DNA of 64,000 bases, from the NCBI GenBank assembly GCA_030538425.1, contig JAUNTZ010000008.1, positions 2,969 to 66,968 of the forward strand. Direction: 5' to 3'. Within the stretch, counting starts at the first letter, position 1. Every line of letters starts with the position of its first letter. This document shows, in pieces, positions 26,259 to 35,393 of the stretch. The stretch comes from Paracoccus sp. (in: a-proteobacteria) (GTDB lineage Bacteria; Pseudomonadota; Alphaproteobacteria; Rhodobacterales; Rhodobacteraceae). Below the pieces are notes generated by a model that saw nothing but the letters and a program-made list of their open reading frames with translations, was not told the origin of the DNA and made no database searches. Both the position numbers and the translations under genes were made by a program.

Positions 26259-27215
26259 ATGCAAAGACGCGTATTTCTGGCCGCAACCACCGCATTGATG
26301 ATGCTGGGCGCGCCCGCCATGGCCGAGAATATCCCGGTCCGTGTGGGCTATATCGCGGATTTCTGGGGCACCAGCATCACCGCCATTGCCTCGGATCAGG
26401 GGCTTTGGGAAAAGCACGGGCTGGATGCGCAGCTCAGCGTGTTCACCAACGGCCCGATTCAGGTGCAGGCGCTTGGCGCGGGGAGCCTCGATTTCGGTTA
26501 TGTGGGTCCGGGCGCGCTGTGGCTGCCGGCCTCGGGTCAGGCGAAGATCGTGGCGGTCAATGGCGTGGGCTTTTCCGACCGCGTGATCGCGCAAGAGGGC
26601 ATCGACAGCATCGAGGATCTGCGCGGCAAGCGCGTCGCGGTCCCCGAAGGCACCTCGGGCGATATGCTGCTGAGGCTGGCCTTGGAGCGCGCCGATATGA
26701 CGGTTGATGATGTGGAGCTGATCCGCATGGACCCCTCGACCGTGGTGTCGGCCTTTGCCTCGGGGCAGGTCGATGCGGCGGGGATCTGGTATCCGCTTGT
26801 CGGCACGATCAAGGAACATCGCCCCGCTCTGGTCGAGCTGGCCTCGAACTCGGATTTCTTCCCCGAGCGCACCTTCCCCTCGGCTTTTGTCGCGCGAAAT
26901 GAGGTCGCGGATGAGCACCCCGAACTGGTCTCGCGCATGGTCGCGGTCATCAAGGAGGCGCAGGATTTCCGCACCGAGAATATGGATGAGGCCGTGGCCA
27001 TCACCGCCCGCTTCCTGAATGTCGAGGAATCGCATCTGGCGACCGAGGCCGAGAATGGCCGCTCGCTGTCCTCTGCCGAACTGGTCGAGTTGACCCGTGA
27101 CGGGAATGTGGACGGCTGGCTGGACGGTATGGCCGAGATGTATGTGACCTTTGGTCGCCTCGAAGATCCGATCCCCGCATCGGAATATTATCTTGGCGCG
27201 CAATACGCCGAGTAA
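26259..27215 (+). CDS. ABC transporter substrate-binding protein (SsuA/TauA/NMT1-like)
   Basis: A 318-residue periplasmic protein with signal peptide MQRRVFLAATTALMMLG and cleavage after PAMA. The mature part begins IPVRVGYIADFWGTSITAIA and contains VQALGAGSLDFGYVG and RGKRVAVPEGTSGDML, the usual sulfonate/nitrate/taurine-binding pattern. ATG at 26259 lies one base after the ATPase stop; the longer open frame starting inside the ATPase is rejected because it would bury the signal peptide. The ligand is unknown. Given the sulfatase gene downstream, a sulfate ester or sulfonate is likely. Confidence 0.9.
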   Translation: MQRRVFLAATTALMMLGAPAMAENIPVRVGYIADFWGTSITAIASDQGLWEKHGLDAQLSVFTNGPIQVQALGAGSLDFGYVGPGALWLPASGQAKIVAVNGVGFSDRVIAQEGIDSIEDLRGKRVAVPEGTSGDMLLRLALERADMTVDDVELIRMDPSTVVSAFASGQVDAAGIWYPLVGTIKEHRPALVELASNSDFFPERTFPSAFVARNEVADEHPELVSRMVAVIKEAQDFRTENMDEAVAITARFLNVEESHLATEAENGRSLSSAELVELTRDGNVDGWLDGMAEMYVTFGRLEDPIPASEYYLGAQYAE

Positions 27216-27714
27216 GCGTAACGGCGCGTGATGCGGACTGCCCCATGGTGGCCCGCGCACCAGACGCCGCGTGGGGGCGCAGCGGCCCTTATGGCGCGGC
27301 CAGCGGCACCGCCTGAGGGCGCCTCGCAGATGCATCCGACGCGGGGTCGCGCATCGCAAAGCGCCGCGCCGTGGCACACCGGACTGCGTGGTGGGGTCAG
27401 CGGCGGCAGCTGGCACGGGGCCGCGCGGCGTAAAAGTGCTGCGCTCGGGCGTCCCCGCTTGCGCCTCGCCTCGGCGCAGCCCGATCACAGGCGCGGCTCT
27501 GACGGTGAGCTTTTGCGCCACGCGCCCGGAGCTGCTGGATGTGGCACGGGGCCGCGCCGCGCCCCGGCGCACCCGCCGGTGCCCTCGTGGCGCCGCTCAA
27601 TCAAGGCGCGGCCTGACCGCGCGCCCGCCATCGCCGTCAGAGGCCACGCCTCTGGCGCCCCTTTTCCCGGACCGGTTCCGCCGGTCCTTCACCGACCCCG
27701 CAGCGGAGCCTGCC
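27216..27714. other. 499-base GC-rich gap between the binding protein and the sulfatase
   Basis: An open frame runs through part of this gap into the sulfatase but is Arg/Ala/Pro-rich and has no recognisable domain. The direct repeat GGCACGGGGCCGCGC occurs at about 27415 and 27543, suggesting another decayed duplication. I see no promoter or terminator with confidence. Confidence 0.45.
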
Positions 27715-29181
27715 ATGAACGTTCTTTATATCGACATTGACAGCCTGCGCCGGGACCATCTGGGTTGCTATGGCTATCACCGCAACACCTCTCCGGTCAT
27801 CGACGCGCTTGCCGCCGAGGGGATGCGCTATGAGAACGTCTATGTCTCGGATGTGCCCTGCCACCCCTCGCGCACCGCCCTGTGGTCGGGGCGGCACGGG
27901 TTTCGCACCGGCGTCGTGAACCATGGCGGCACCGCCTGCGAGCCGTTCCGCGAAGGCCCAAGCCGTGCATGGGCCGGGACGTTCTTTGAGGACGGCTGGA
28001 TGAAGGCCCTGCGCGATCTGGGTTATTATACGACCACGATTTCCAGCTTTGGTGAGCGGCATGGCTGCTGGCACTGGTATGCCGGCTTCAACGAGGTGAT
28101 GAACTGCGGCAAGGGCGGCATGGAAAACGCCGATGAGATCGTGCCGATGGCGATCGACTGGCTGCGCCGCAACCGTGACCGGCAGTTCTTTCTGCATGTC
28201 AACCTCTGGGACCCGCATACGCCTTACCGGGTGCCGGACGCCTGGGGGAACCCGTTCAAGGATGATCCGCTGCCCGAATGGATGACGGCAGATGTTCTGG
28301 CGCGCGGCTGGGCGGGTTACGGCCCACATTCGCCGCAGGAGCCCACCGGCTTCACTGGCGCCCATGACCATGCCCGCTTCGCCGACCGGATGCCGTTCCC
28401 GATCCGCGACATGGCTGATGCGCGGGGCTGGTTTGACGGCTATGACGCAGGCGTGCGCTATGCGGATGAACATATCGGGCATCTGCTGGAGGCGCTGCGC
28501 GAACTCGACCTGTTCGAGAACACGATCATCGTCATCGGTGCCGATCACGGCGAGAATATGGGTGAGCTGAACGTCTGGGGCGACCACCAGACCGCGGATG
28601 AATACACGTGCAACGTGCCGCTGATCATCCGCTGGCCGGGCCGCGCGGCGGGGGTTGATACCGGCCTGCATTATCATTTCGACTGGCCCGCCAGCCTGAT
28701 TTCCGGGCTTGGCGGCCAGGTGCCTGCGGTCTGGGATGGCCGCCCGCTGGAGCGCCCGCGCGATTATCTGGTGCTGTCGCAGGGCGCCTGGGCGGTGCAG
28801 CGCGGGGTGCGTTTCGCGCATGAGGGGGCCGATTGGCTGATGCTGCGGACATGGCATGACGGTTACAAGGATTTCGGCCCGGTCACGCTGTTCAACCTGA
28901 CCGACGACCCGCACGAGACCACCGACCTGACCGACACCCGCCCCGATATGGTCGCCCATGCCAGCCGCTTGCTGGACGACTGGATGGGCCGCATGGCGGC
29001 CCTGTCCGATACCGATGTGGACCCTCTGATGACCGTCCTGCGCGAGGGCGGCCCCTATCACACCAAGGGCGAACTCCCCGCCTATCTCGACCGCCTGCGG
29101 GCGACGGGCCGGACCGAGGCCGCGGCGGCGCTTGAGGCCCGCCATCCCGATAAGGCGCAATCGGGGGCGACTTTGCGCTGA
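27715..29181 (+). CDS. Sulfatase (formylglycine-dependent, Cys type)
   Basis: A 488-residue alkaline-phosphatase-fold hydrolase of sulfate esters. YIDIDSLRRDHLGCYGY gives the N-terminal metal-binding Asp residues. The modification motif C-H-P-S-R is at residues 49-53, so Cys49 would be converted to formylglycine by a separate enzyme not seen here. GADHGENMGEL near 277 gives the second Asp-His metal set. No signal peptide is visible, so it is probably cytoplasmic and acts after import. ATG at 27715 is used; the longer frame would add 148 low-complexity residues. It follows the ROK-SsuCBA-type importer genes in the same direction, suggesting uptake of a sulfated compound followed by desulfation. 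Confidence 0.92.
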   Translation: MNVLYIDIDSLRRDHLGCYGYHRNTSPVIDALAAEGMRYENVYVSDVPCHPSRTALWSGRHGFRTGVVNHGGTACEPFREGPSRAWAGTFFEDGWMKALRDLGYYTTTISSFGERHGCWHWYAGFNEVMNCGKGGMENADEIVPMAIDWLRRNRDRQFFLHVNLWDPHTPYRVPDAWGNPFKDDPLPEWMTADVLARGWAGYGPHSPQEPTGFTGAHDHARFADRMPFPIRDMADARGWFDGYDAGVRYADEHIGHLLEALRELDLFENTIIVIGADHGENMGELNVWGDHQTADEYTCNVPLIIRWPGRAAGVDTGLHYHFDWPASLISGLGGQVPAVWDGRPLERPRDYLVLSQGAWAVQRGVRFAHEGADWLMLRTWHDGYKDFGPVTLFNLTDDPHETTDLTDTRPDMVAHASRLLDDWMGRMAALSDTDVDPLMTVLREGGPYHTKGELPAYLDRLRATGRTEAAAALEARHPDKAQSGATLR

Positions 29182-29189
29182 GGCTTCGG

Positions 29190-29214
29190 CCCCGGCTGAC
29201 GGATCAGGCCGGGG
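29190..29214 (+). terminator. Possible terminator hairpin after the sulfatase gene
   Basis: CCCCGGC (29190-29196) pairs with GCCGGGG (29208-29214), starting 9 bases after the stop codon. No real U-tract follows, so a Rho-independent role is uncertain. Confidence 0.4.
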
Positions 29215-29610
29215 TCTCGCGTCTGCCAAGCGCGCCTGTCAGCGGGGCACCATCATCAAGCCCGGATTTTGCGAGCGAGGTTCTGCCGCCTCGAAAAAGG
29301 CCATCATCGGCTGCGACCCGCTCTGAACCAAGATGCGGTTGAACAATGTTAAATCTCGCAGCCGATCCGGGCGCTCCGCGCCGTAGCGATGGGGCGGACT
29401 GCCATAAAACTCATTATATCAATGCGAGGGCGGGCGCAGGGACAACATGCGCCTGCCGGGCTGCTGAGATCATCGAGCCGAGCGCCGCCGCCCGGTCTCA
29501 AGCACATGCAAATCCCTGTCTCGACCCACGCTGAAGGCGCTTGGGCTTGCGGTCAAGCACGGAACAGGACCGCACCACCATGCGAAACAAAGATCAGCGC
29601 GCGCTGCGGA

Positions 29611-29643
29611 CGTCTTTTGTCCCTAAATATCCCCGCCGGAGGC
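29611..29643 (-). repeat. Dispersed post-gene motif, copy 1
   Basis: Read on the minus strand this is GCCTCCGGCGGGGATATTT followed by AGGGACAAAAGACG. It matches the copy at 39913-39944 at 31 of 32 positions. It lies downstream of the leftward SPOR-domain gene and its tail repeats, so the orientation follows transcription. Similar sequences are a common sight downstream of Rhodobacteraceae genes. Confidence 0.75.
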
Positions 29644-29698
29644 AAGCCCGCTCGCGGCCCAAGCGAGGGGCTACGACAGGGCGGCACGGGTCCGCAAG

Positions 29699-29975
29699 CT
29701 CAGGGTGAGGCAGGCGCGTCGGTGTCCTGCATGCGCCTCACTCACCGCGACCTCTGCGTCGTCCGAACCCCGAACCTGCGCGGCCCGTTGCTCGTCCGCA
29801 GCGCAATTCCACGACAGCGCGATGCAGTCCCACAGTATCAGGGTGCGGCAGGCGCGTTGGTGTCCTGCGTGCGCATCTCTCACCGCGACCTCTGCGTCGT
29901 CCGACGCCCGAACCTGCGCGGCACGTTGCTCGTCGGCAGCGCGGTTTCACGACAGCGCGATGCAGGCCCGCAGGA
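29699..29975 (-). repeat. Two diverged 138-bp copies of the SPOR gene tail
   Basis: Two units at about 29699-29837 and 29838-29975 repeat the last part of the neighbouring leftward gene. Landmarks CAGGCGCGT-like at 29711, 29849 and 29987 are exactly 138 bases apart, and the TGA stop recurs at 29699-29701, 29838-29840 and 29976-29978. Shared segments include ACCGCGACCTCTGCGTCGTC and AACCTGCGCGGC. The rest of the 800-base gap (29182-29698) holds no convincing gene apart from the dispersed motif; open frames through it are shadows of the repeat. Confidence 0.8.
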
Positions 29976-31427
29976 TCAGGGCGCGGCGGGCGTGTCGGTA
30001 TCGGCCTGTGCCTCATTCACCGCACCTTCTTCGGCATCCGGCTGATCCTGCGCGGCACGTTCCGCTTCCGCAGCGCGGTCAGCCTCAGCCGCCGCATCCA
30101 GTTCCGCCCGCGTCGGCGCGTGGCGGCTGAACGAATCGCGGATCTCACCCGCCAACCGCTCGGCGTTGAGCGCGTCGCTGGCGGGCCAGATCAGCACCCA
30201 GCCCTCGACCAGATCGCCCTCGACCCGCGCCTCGGCATGGCCGCTATGCGCATCATCGGCGCCCGCCAGAGTGACCCGCCCGCGCGAGACGCGCCGTTCG
30301 GGCTGTGGCACCCAGCCAAGCGCGGTCACCAGCCCGGCCATGTCCAGCATCTCTTGCTGGCCGCCTGGCTGCGCGAACAGGATCAGCGCCGCGCCCGAGC
30401 CGTCGCGCGGGCCGTAAATCGACATGCCGCGCTCGGTGCGGTCATGCTCCAGCCGCTCCATCGGGGCGGTCAGCGACAGGCCGGTATGCGCATCCTCGAG
30501 CGTCTCAAGCCCCATATCGGAACGCCACGCGATGCGGCGTTCGGCCAGATCGGCAAGGGCCGTGCCGGGATCGGTCGAGGCGCGATAGGTCGAGATCATC
30601 CGGGCGATGGCGGCGCGGGTCTGGGGGCCGTCCTGACCGTCGATCTCACCCTCATAGAACCCCTCCCAGGCGAGCGCCTCTTGCGCCTCATCCAAGGGCG
30701 GCATGGCGGCGGGCTCAGTCGGGGGCGCGGGCAGATCTGGGGCTGAGCCCGGCTCGATGGCGCGGCCAAGGGTGGCGGCCTCGACCGTTTCGGTGTCGTC
30801 GGGCAAGGCCTCGCCGTTGGCAAGCGCGTCGCGCCAGGCGCGCGCGCTGGCCTCGGGCAGGGGGCCGAGGGCTATGGCATAGCCCGCCTCGGATTGCCAC
30901 AAACCGGTCTCGGGGAAGGTCTCACGCAGGCGGGTCAGCTCGGCGCGGGCCTCGGCCTCATCCTCGATGGGGGCGAGGCGGAGATAATAGTCGGGCGGGG
31001 GAGGCGGCGCCTCGGGTTCGGCTGGGGGCGCGGCATCCGTCGCGGTGGCCTCATCGGCGGCACCACCCGACGCCACCTCAATCGGCGCGCCGCCGCCTGC
31101 CGGGGTGGCGCTGATGCCCTCGGCGGGGGTCAGGAAGGCGTCCTGCGGCACCTGCCGCGCGGCCTTCATTGCATCAAGCCGCGCCTGCGCCTCATCCCGG
31201 GGCAGGGGGCCGACCGCAATCGCGTGCCATGTGCCGCCGGGCAGAGCGTAACTCACCACATTGTCGAATTGCGCGGCAAGCGCCTGCGCCCCTTCGGCTG
31301 CATCGGCGGCACCGCGCCGCGCCTCGATGCGGATGAACACCTCTTCTGCGGCGGCAACCGATGGCAGCACCATCCCCGCCACGCCAAGCATCAGCCCTGC
31401 AATCCGACCCATTGAGTTTCTGCGCAT
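29976..31427 (-). CDS. Exported SPOR and peptidoglycan-binding domain protein
   Basis: A 483-residue protein with an N-terminal signal (MRRNSMGRIAGLMLGVAGMV, cleavage after AAA). Two SPOR-like segments, each with an IA(V/L)GPLP motif, lie near residues 30-85 and 165-210. They are separated by an Ala/Pro-rich linker. A peptidoglycan-binding-1-like segment LAWEGFYEGEIDGQDGPQTR lies near 255-285, and a beta-rich domain of unknown type spans about 300-440. The C-terminus is a low-complexity Ala/Glu/Asp tail. ATG at 31427 follows a GGGGACGG ribosome site; the very long frame reaching to 32639 runs antisense through glyQ and is rejected. It is divergent from glyQ. It probably acts at the cell envelope, binding glycan strands. 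The last 35 codons belong to the 138-bp repeat. Confidence 0.78.
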   Translation of the reverse strand: MRRNSMGRIAGLMLGVAGMVLPSVAAAEEVFIRIEARRGAADAAEGAQALAAQFDNVVSYALPGGTWHAIAVGPLPRDEAQARLDAMKAARQVPQDAFLTPAEGISATPAGGGAPIEVASGGAADEATATDAAPPAEPEAPPPPPDYYLRLAPIEDEAEARAELTRLRETFPETGLWQSEAGYAIALGPLPEASARAWRDALANGEALPDDTETVEAATLGRAIEPGSAPDLPAPPTEPAAMPPLDEAQEALAWEGFYEGEIDGQDGPQTRAAIARMISTYRASTDPGTALADLAERRIAWRSDMGLETLEDAHTGLSLTAPMERLEHDRTERGMSIYGPRDGSGAALILFAQPGGQQEMLDMAGLVTALGWVPQPERRVSRGRVTLAGADDAHSGHAEARVEGDLVEGWVLIWPASDALNAERLAGEIRDSFSRHAPTRAELDAAAEADRAAEAERAAQDQPDAEEGAVNEAQADTDTPAAP

Positions 31428-31511
31428 ACCGTCCCCGTGATTGACCATGACCCGCGCCGGTCCTAGAAGGCGCAGGCATATTCGTGCAGACATACGAAAA
31501 AGGATGCCCCC

Positions 31512-32438
31512 ATGACCAGCCCTAACGGCGCAGCAAAGCCGCGCAGTTTTCAAGAAGTGATCTTGCGGCTGCAAAATTACTGGGCCGGGACGGGCTGTGC
31601 GATCCTTCAGCCCTATGATATGGAGGTCGGCGCAGGCACCTTTCACCCCGCGACCACGCTGCGCAGCCTTGGTTCGCGCGCGTGGGCTGCGGCTTATGTC
31701 CAGCCCTCGCGCCGCCCGACCGATGGGCGCTATGGCGAGAACCCGAACCGTTTGCAGCATTATTATCAATATCAGGTGATCATCAAACCCAGCCCGCCCG
31801 ATCTGCAGGATCTGTATCTGGGCAGCCTGTGGGCCATCGGGCTGGACCCGATGGTCCATGATGTCCGCTTTGTCGAGGATGACTGGGAAAGCCCGACCCT
31901 TGGCGCATGGGGTCTTGGCTGGGAAGTCTGGTGTGACGGGATGGAGGTCAGCCAGTTCACCTATTTCCAGCAGGTCGCGGGCTATGACTGCGCGCCGGTC
32001 TCGGGTGAGCTGACCTACGGGCTCGAGCGGCTGGCCATGTATGTTCTGGGCGTTGAGCATGTGATGGACATGCCCTTCAACGACCCGGACAGCCCGATCC
32101 CGCTGAGCTATGGCGATATCTTCCGCCAGACCGAGCAGGAATATTCCCGCTGGAACTTCGATCAGGCCGATACCGACATGCTGTTCCAGCATTTCCGCGA
32201 TGCCGAGGCCGAATGCGCCCGCATCATCGCCGCCGCCGAGAGTGACGCGGCGGGGCGGCGCATCCCCATGGCGCATCCGGCCTATGATCAGGCGATCAAG
32301 GCCAGCCATCTGTTCAACCTGCTGGACGCGCGCGGCGTGATTTCCGTGACCGAGCGGCAGGCCTATATCGGGCGCGTGCGGGCGCTGACCAAGGCCTGCG
32401 CCGATCTGTTCGTCACCACAGAGGCGGGCGCGGCATGA
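31512..32438 (+). CDS. glyQ: Glycyl-tRNA synthetase alpha subunit
   Basis: The catalytic subunit of the bacterial alpha2-beta2 GlyRS. The N-terminus [20 protein letters not shown] and [15 protein letters not shown] match the family, followed by [19 protein letters not shown] (class II motif 2), [15 protein letters not shown] and [15 protein letters not shown] (motif 3). The 308-residue length is normal. ATG at 31512 is preceded by AAAAGGATG. It is the first gene of a three-gene run glyQ, a small membrane-anchored protein and glyS, each overlapping the next by 1 to 4 bases. Confidence 0.97.
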   Translation: MTSPNGAAKPRSFQEVILRLQNYWAGTGCAILQPYDMEVGAGTFHPATTLRSLGSRAWAAAYVQPSRRPTDGRYGENPNRLQHYYQYQVIIKPSPPDLQDLYLGSLWAIGLDPMVHDVRFVEDDWESPTLGAWGLGWEVWCDGMEVSQFTYFQQVAGYDCAPVSGELTYGLERLAMYVLGVEHVMDMPFNDPDSPIPLSYGDIFRQTEQEYSRWNFDQADTDMLFQHFRDAEAECARIIAAAESDAAGRRIPMAHPAYDQAIKASHLFNLLDARGVISVTERQAYIGRVRALTKACADLFVTTEAGAA

Positions 32439-32911
32439 ACTGGGGCAAGATTGCGATTGTGATGCTGCTTGGCACGGCGGCGCTTGCCGGTGTGTCGATG
32501 TATTACCTTCAGGTCTACGGCTATTATGATGAGATTGATGAGATCTCGGGCGCGCAATCGCTTGTCCTGACCGCCCCGGACGGCCAGCAGATCCCACTTG
32601 AGGCGCGCGATTTTCGCGGTATTGACAAGACCAGCTCACCTCTTGGCTGGCGGGCCTGCTTTACGGTCGATCAGCCACCCGAGGCGCAGATTTATGAGAA
32701 CCCGACCCCGCTTGTCGGGCCGAACTGGTTTCGTTGTTACTCGGCGCGGGGGATTGCGGGCGACCTGGACAGCGGCGCGGTCCAAGCGGTGCTGTCGCAG
32801 CGCAATATCCGCACGGGCGTTGACCGCGTGATCGCGATTTACCCTGACGGGCGGGCATTTGGCTGGCATCAGCTGAACGACGAAGCCGAAGAAACAAGGA
32901 CCATCGAATAA
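32435..32911 (+). CDS. Membrane-anchored protein between glyQ and glyS (DUF6446-like)
   Basis: A 158-residue protein with one N-terminal hydrophobic segment (about residues 7-27) and a mostly soluble remainder. GWRACFTV and [10 protein letters not shown] give two cysteines that could form a periplasmic disulfide, and the C-terminus ([17 protein letters not shown]) is well formed. Proteins of this kind between glyQ and glyS occur across Rhodobacteraceae, and I believe they correspond to DUF6446; the function is unknown. Both ends overlap the neighbours (ATGA with glyQ, 1 base with glyS), so it must be co-translated with the synthetase. Confidence 0.85.
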   Translation: MNWGKIAIVMLLGTAALAGVSMYYLQVYGYYDEIDEISGAQSLVLTAPDGQQIPLEARDFRGIDKTSSPLGWRACFTVDQPPEAQIYENPTPLVGPNWFRCYSARGIAGDLDSGAVQAVLSQRNIRTGVDRVIAIYPDGRAFGWHQLNDEAEETRTIE

Positions 32912-35373
32912 TGCCGGACCTGCTGATCGAGCTGTTTTCCGAAGAAATTCCCGCCCGGATGCAGGCCCGCGCGCGCGAGGATCTGCGGCGTCTTGTGACC
33001 GACGCTCTGGTGGGGGCCGGTCTGACCTATCGCAGCGCGGGCGCATTTTCGACGCCGCGCCGTCTGGTTCTGTCCATCGAGGGGCTGGACGCGGCGTCAA
33101 AACCCGTGCGTGAGGAACGCAAGGGTCCGCGCGTGGATGCGCCTGAGCAGGCGCTTGAGGGGTTTTTGCGCTCGACCGGGCTGACCCGTGATCAGCTTGA
33201 GGCCCGCGACGACAAAAAGGGTCAGGTCTGGTTCGCGGTGATCGAACAGCCGGGGCGCGAGGCTGAGGCCATCGTGGCCGAGGTTCTGGACGCCACCATC
33301 CGCAATTTCCCATGGCCCAAGTCGATGCGTTGGGGCGCGGGGCGGCTGCGTTGGGTGCGCCCGCTGCACTCGATCATCGCGTTGCTGAGCGATGAGGCGG
33401 GCGCGCGGGTCGTGCCGTTTGAGATCGAGGGGATCACCGCAGGCGACAGCACGCGCGGGCATCGCTTCATGGCGCCCGATGCGTTCAGCGTCACGGGTTT
33501 TGACGATTACGCCGCCAAACTGCGCCGCGCCCGCGTGATGCTGGATCAGGCCGAACGCGAATCTGCCATCGCGCAAGAGGCCGCGAACCTTGCCTTTGCG
33601 CGCGGCTTTGAGGTGGTCGAGGATCAGGGCCTGCTGACGGAAATTGCCGGTCTGGTCGAATGGCCGGTGCCGCTGATGGGCGTGATCGAGGACCGTTTCC
33701 TGTCGCTGCCGCCCGAGGTGCTGCAAACCTCGATGAAGGAACACCAGAAGTTCTTCTCCGCCCGCAACCCGAAAACCGGGCGGATCGAGGGCTTTGTCAC
33801 CGTCGCCAATATCGAGACGCCCGATGATGGCGCGACGATCCTGGCCGGGAATCAACGCGTTCTGGCCGCGCGCCTGTCGGATGCGGCGTTTTTCTGGGAG
33901 AACGATCTGCGCGTGGCCAAGGCGGGGATGGCGGACTGGGCCAAGGGTCTGGAAGCCGTGACCTTCCACAACAAGCTCGGCTCACAGGCCGACCGCGTGG
34001 CCCGCATCGCCGCCCTTGCGCGCGAGATCGCCCCGGCGGTCGGCGCCGACCCCGATCAGGCCGAGCGCGCCGCGCGTCTGGCCAAGCTGGACCTGCGTTC
34101 CGCGATGGTGGGCGAGTTCCCCGAATTGCAAGGCGTGATGGGCCGCTATTACGCGCTCGCGGCGGGCGAGGATCAAGCCGTTGCCGACGCCGCCCGCGAC
34201 CATTACTCGCCGCTTGGCCCGTCCGACGCGGTGCCGTCCGCGCCTGTCTCGGTCGCGGTGGCTCTGGCGGATAAGATCGACACGCTGACCGGGTTCTGGG
34301 CGATTGATGAGAAGCCGACGGGGTCGAAAGATCCCTTCGCGCTGCGAAGGGCGGCGCTTGGGGTTATTCGGTTGGTGTTGGGGAATGGGGTGCGGTTGGG
34401 GTTGCGCGCGCCTCTCTCAGTTAGTTCGCTTCTACTCCAGCTCGCTCAACTTGAAATGCTAGAACATCCCGCGGTTCTTAAAGGTAATTTCGATCCCACC
34501 GAGGCGGAGTCATGGGACCATCTCATCTGGCAACGCCAGCCCTACAAACGAATGCTTAATTGGGACGAATTCTGCGATACACGCTCACAAGAATTAACCG
34601 TAGCGTTATCCGGTTATTTCGAACTCGATCCCGAGCACGATGAACAGGATCGCAAAAAGTGTGAGGCAGCGAGTGTCGCGTACACTGAGTTCAGTCGCCG
34701 CGTTGATGACCTTTCCGGTTTGGTAGACGTAGCTGATTTCTTCAAGGCCGATATTATCGAAGGGGCCGTGGGTTCTAGCTGGCCTCAGAGGATATTAAAC
34801 CACGATCGTTGGGGCGAGGTTTGGCGCCGACCCCATGAGTCACTGGTGACCGACCTCCTCGCCTTCCTCCACGACCGCCTCAAGGTCCACCTGCGCGACC
34901 AAGGCATCCGCCATGACATCATCGACTCGGTCCTGGCGATGGACGGCTCGGATGATCTCGTGCTTCTGGTCAAGCGGGCCGAGGCTCTGGCGGGCTATCT
35001 CGCGACCGAGGATGGGGCCAACCTGTTGCAGGGCCTCAAACGGGCCAGCAACATTCTGGCGCAGGCCGAGGCTAAGGACGGCGTGGAATATTCCTTCGGC
35101 GCCGACCCGAAATTCGCGGAAACCGACGCGGAACGCGCCTTGTTTGCCGCTTTGGACAGCGCCGAGCCCGCCATGCGCGAGGCCGTCCGCGCTGAGGATT
35201 TCTCCGCCGCCATGGGTGCCATGGCCGGGCTGCGCGCGCCGATTGACGCGTTTTTCGAGGCGGTGCAGATCAACACCGACAACCAGATCATCCGCCGCAA
35301 CCGGCTGAATCTGCTCTCGCGCATCCGCGCTGCGGGCGCGCTGATTGCCGATTTCAGCAAGATCGAGGGCTGA
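32911..35373 (+). CDS. glyS: Glycyl-tRNA synthetase beta subunit with a large in-frame insert
   Basis: The tRNA-binding and editing-like subunit of GlyRS. The start [49 protein letters not shown]-like ALADKIDTLTGFW and GSKDPFALRRAALGVIRL are canonical. The usual length is about 690-700 residues, but this one has 820. The excess lies between about residues 497 and 647 (34400-34850), before DLLAFLHDRLKVHLRDQG, where the family normally has a short linker. The insert has A/T-rich codons (TTA, AAT, CGA, GTA); I counted 27-28 G+C in two of its 60-base lines against 38 of 60 shortly after it. The frame remains open, so the protein may still work. It is the last cistron of the glyQ operon. Confidence 0.95.
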   Translation: MPDLLIELFSEEIPARMQARAREDLRRLVTDALVGAGLTYRSAGAFSTPRRLVLSIEGLDAASKPVREERKGPRVDAPEQALEGFLRSTGLTRDQLEARDDKKGQVWFAVIEQPGREAEAIVAEVLDATIRNFPWPKSMRWGAGRLRWVRPLHSIIALLSDEAGARVVPFEIEGITAGDSTRGHRFMAPDAFSVTGFDDYAAKLRRARVMLDQAERESAIAQEAANLAFARGFEVVEDQGLLTEIAGLVEWPVPLMGVIEDRFLSLPPEVLQTSMKEHQKFFSARNPKTGRIEGFVTVANIETPDDGATILAGNQRVLAARLSDAAFFWENDLRVAKAGMADWAKGLEAVTFHNKLGSQADRVARIAALAREIAPAVGADPDQAERAARLAKLDLRSAMVGEFPELQGVMGRYYALAAGEDQAVADAARDHYSPLGPSDAVPSAPVSVAVALADKIDTLTGFWAIDEKPTGSKDPFALRRAALGVIRLVLGNGVRLGLRAPLSVSSLLLQLAQLEMLEHPAVLKGNFDPTEAESWDHLIWQRQPYKRMLNWDEFCDTRSQELTVALSGYFELDPEHDEQDRKKCEAASVAYTEFSRRVDDLSGLVDVADFFKADIIEGAVGSSWPQRILNHDRWGEVWRRPHESLVTDLLAFLHDRLKVHLRDQGIRHDIIDSVLAMDGSDDLVLLVKRAEALAGYLATEDGANLLQGLKRASNILAQAEAKDGVEYSFGADPKFAETDAERALFAALDSAEPAMREAVRAEDFSAAMGAMAGLRAPIDAFFEAVQINTDNQIIRRNRLNLLSRIRAAGALIADFSKIEG

Positions 35374-35393
35374 GGGGGCGAGACGCGCCCCGC

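Noticed and set aside
29389-30045. 218-codon open frame on the plus strand
   Set aside because: It runs across the 138-bp repeat units and antisense to the SPOR gene tail; internal repetition of the translated sequence simply mirrors the DNA repeat and there is no family match.
31428-32639. Minus-strand extension giving an 887-residue frame
   Set aside because: The added N-terminal part is antisense to glyQ; the signal peptide at 31427 marks the real start of the SPOR-domain protein.
34400-34850. Intein or group I intron as explanation for the glyS insert
   Set aside because: No intein block residues (Cys/Ser at the start, His-Asn at the end) are visible, and the segment is fully in frame, so an intron is not needed.
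35375-35391. GGGGCG/CGCCCC hairpin between glyS and selD as a terminator
   Set aside because: It has a 6-bp stem and no U-tract on either strand, so it is mentioned only under selD.
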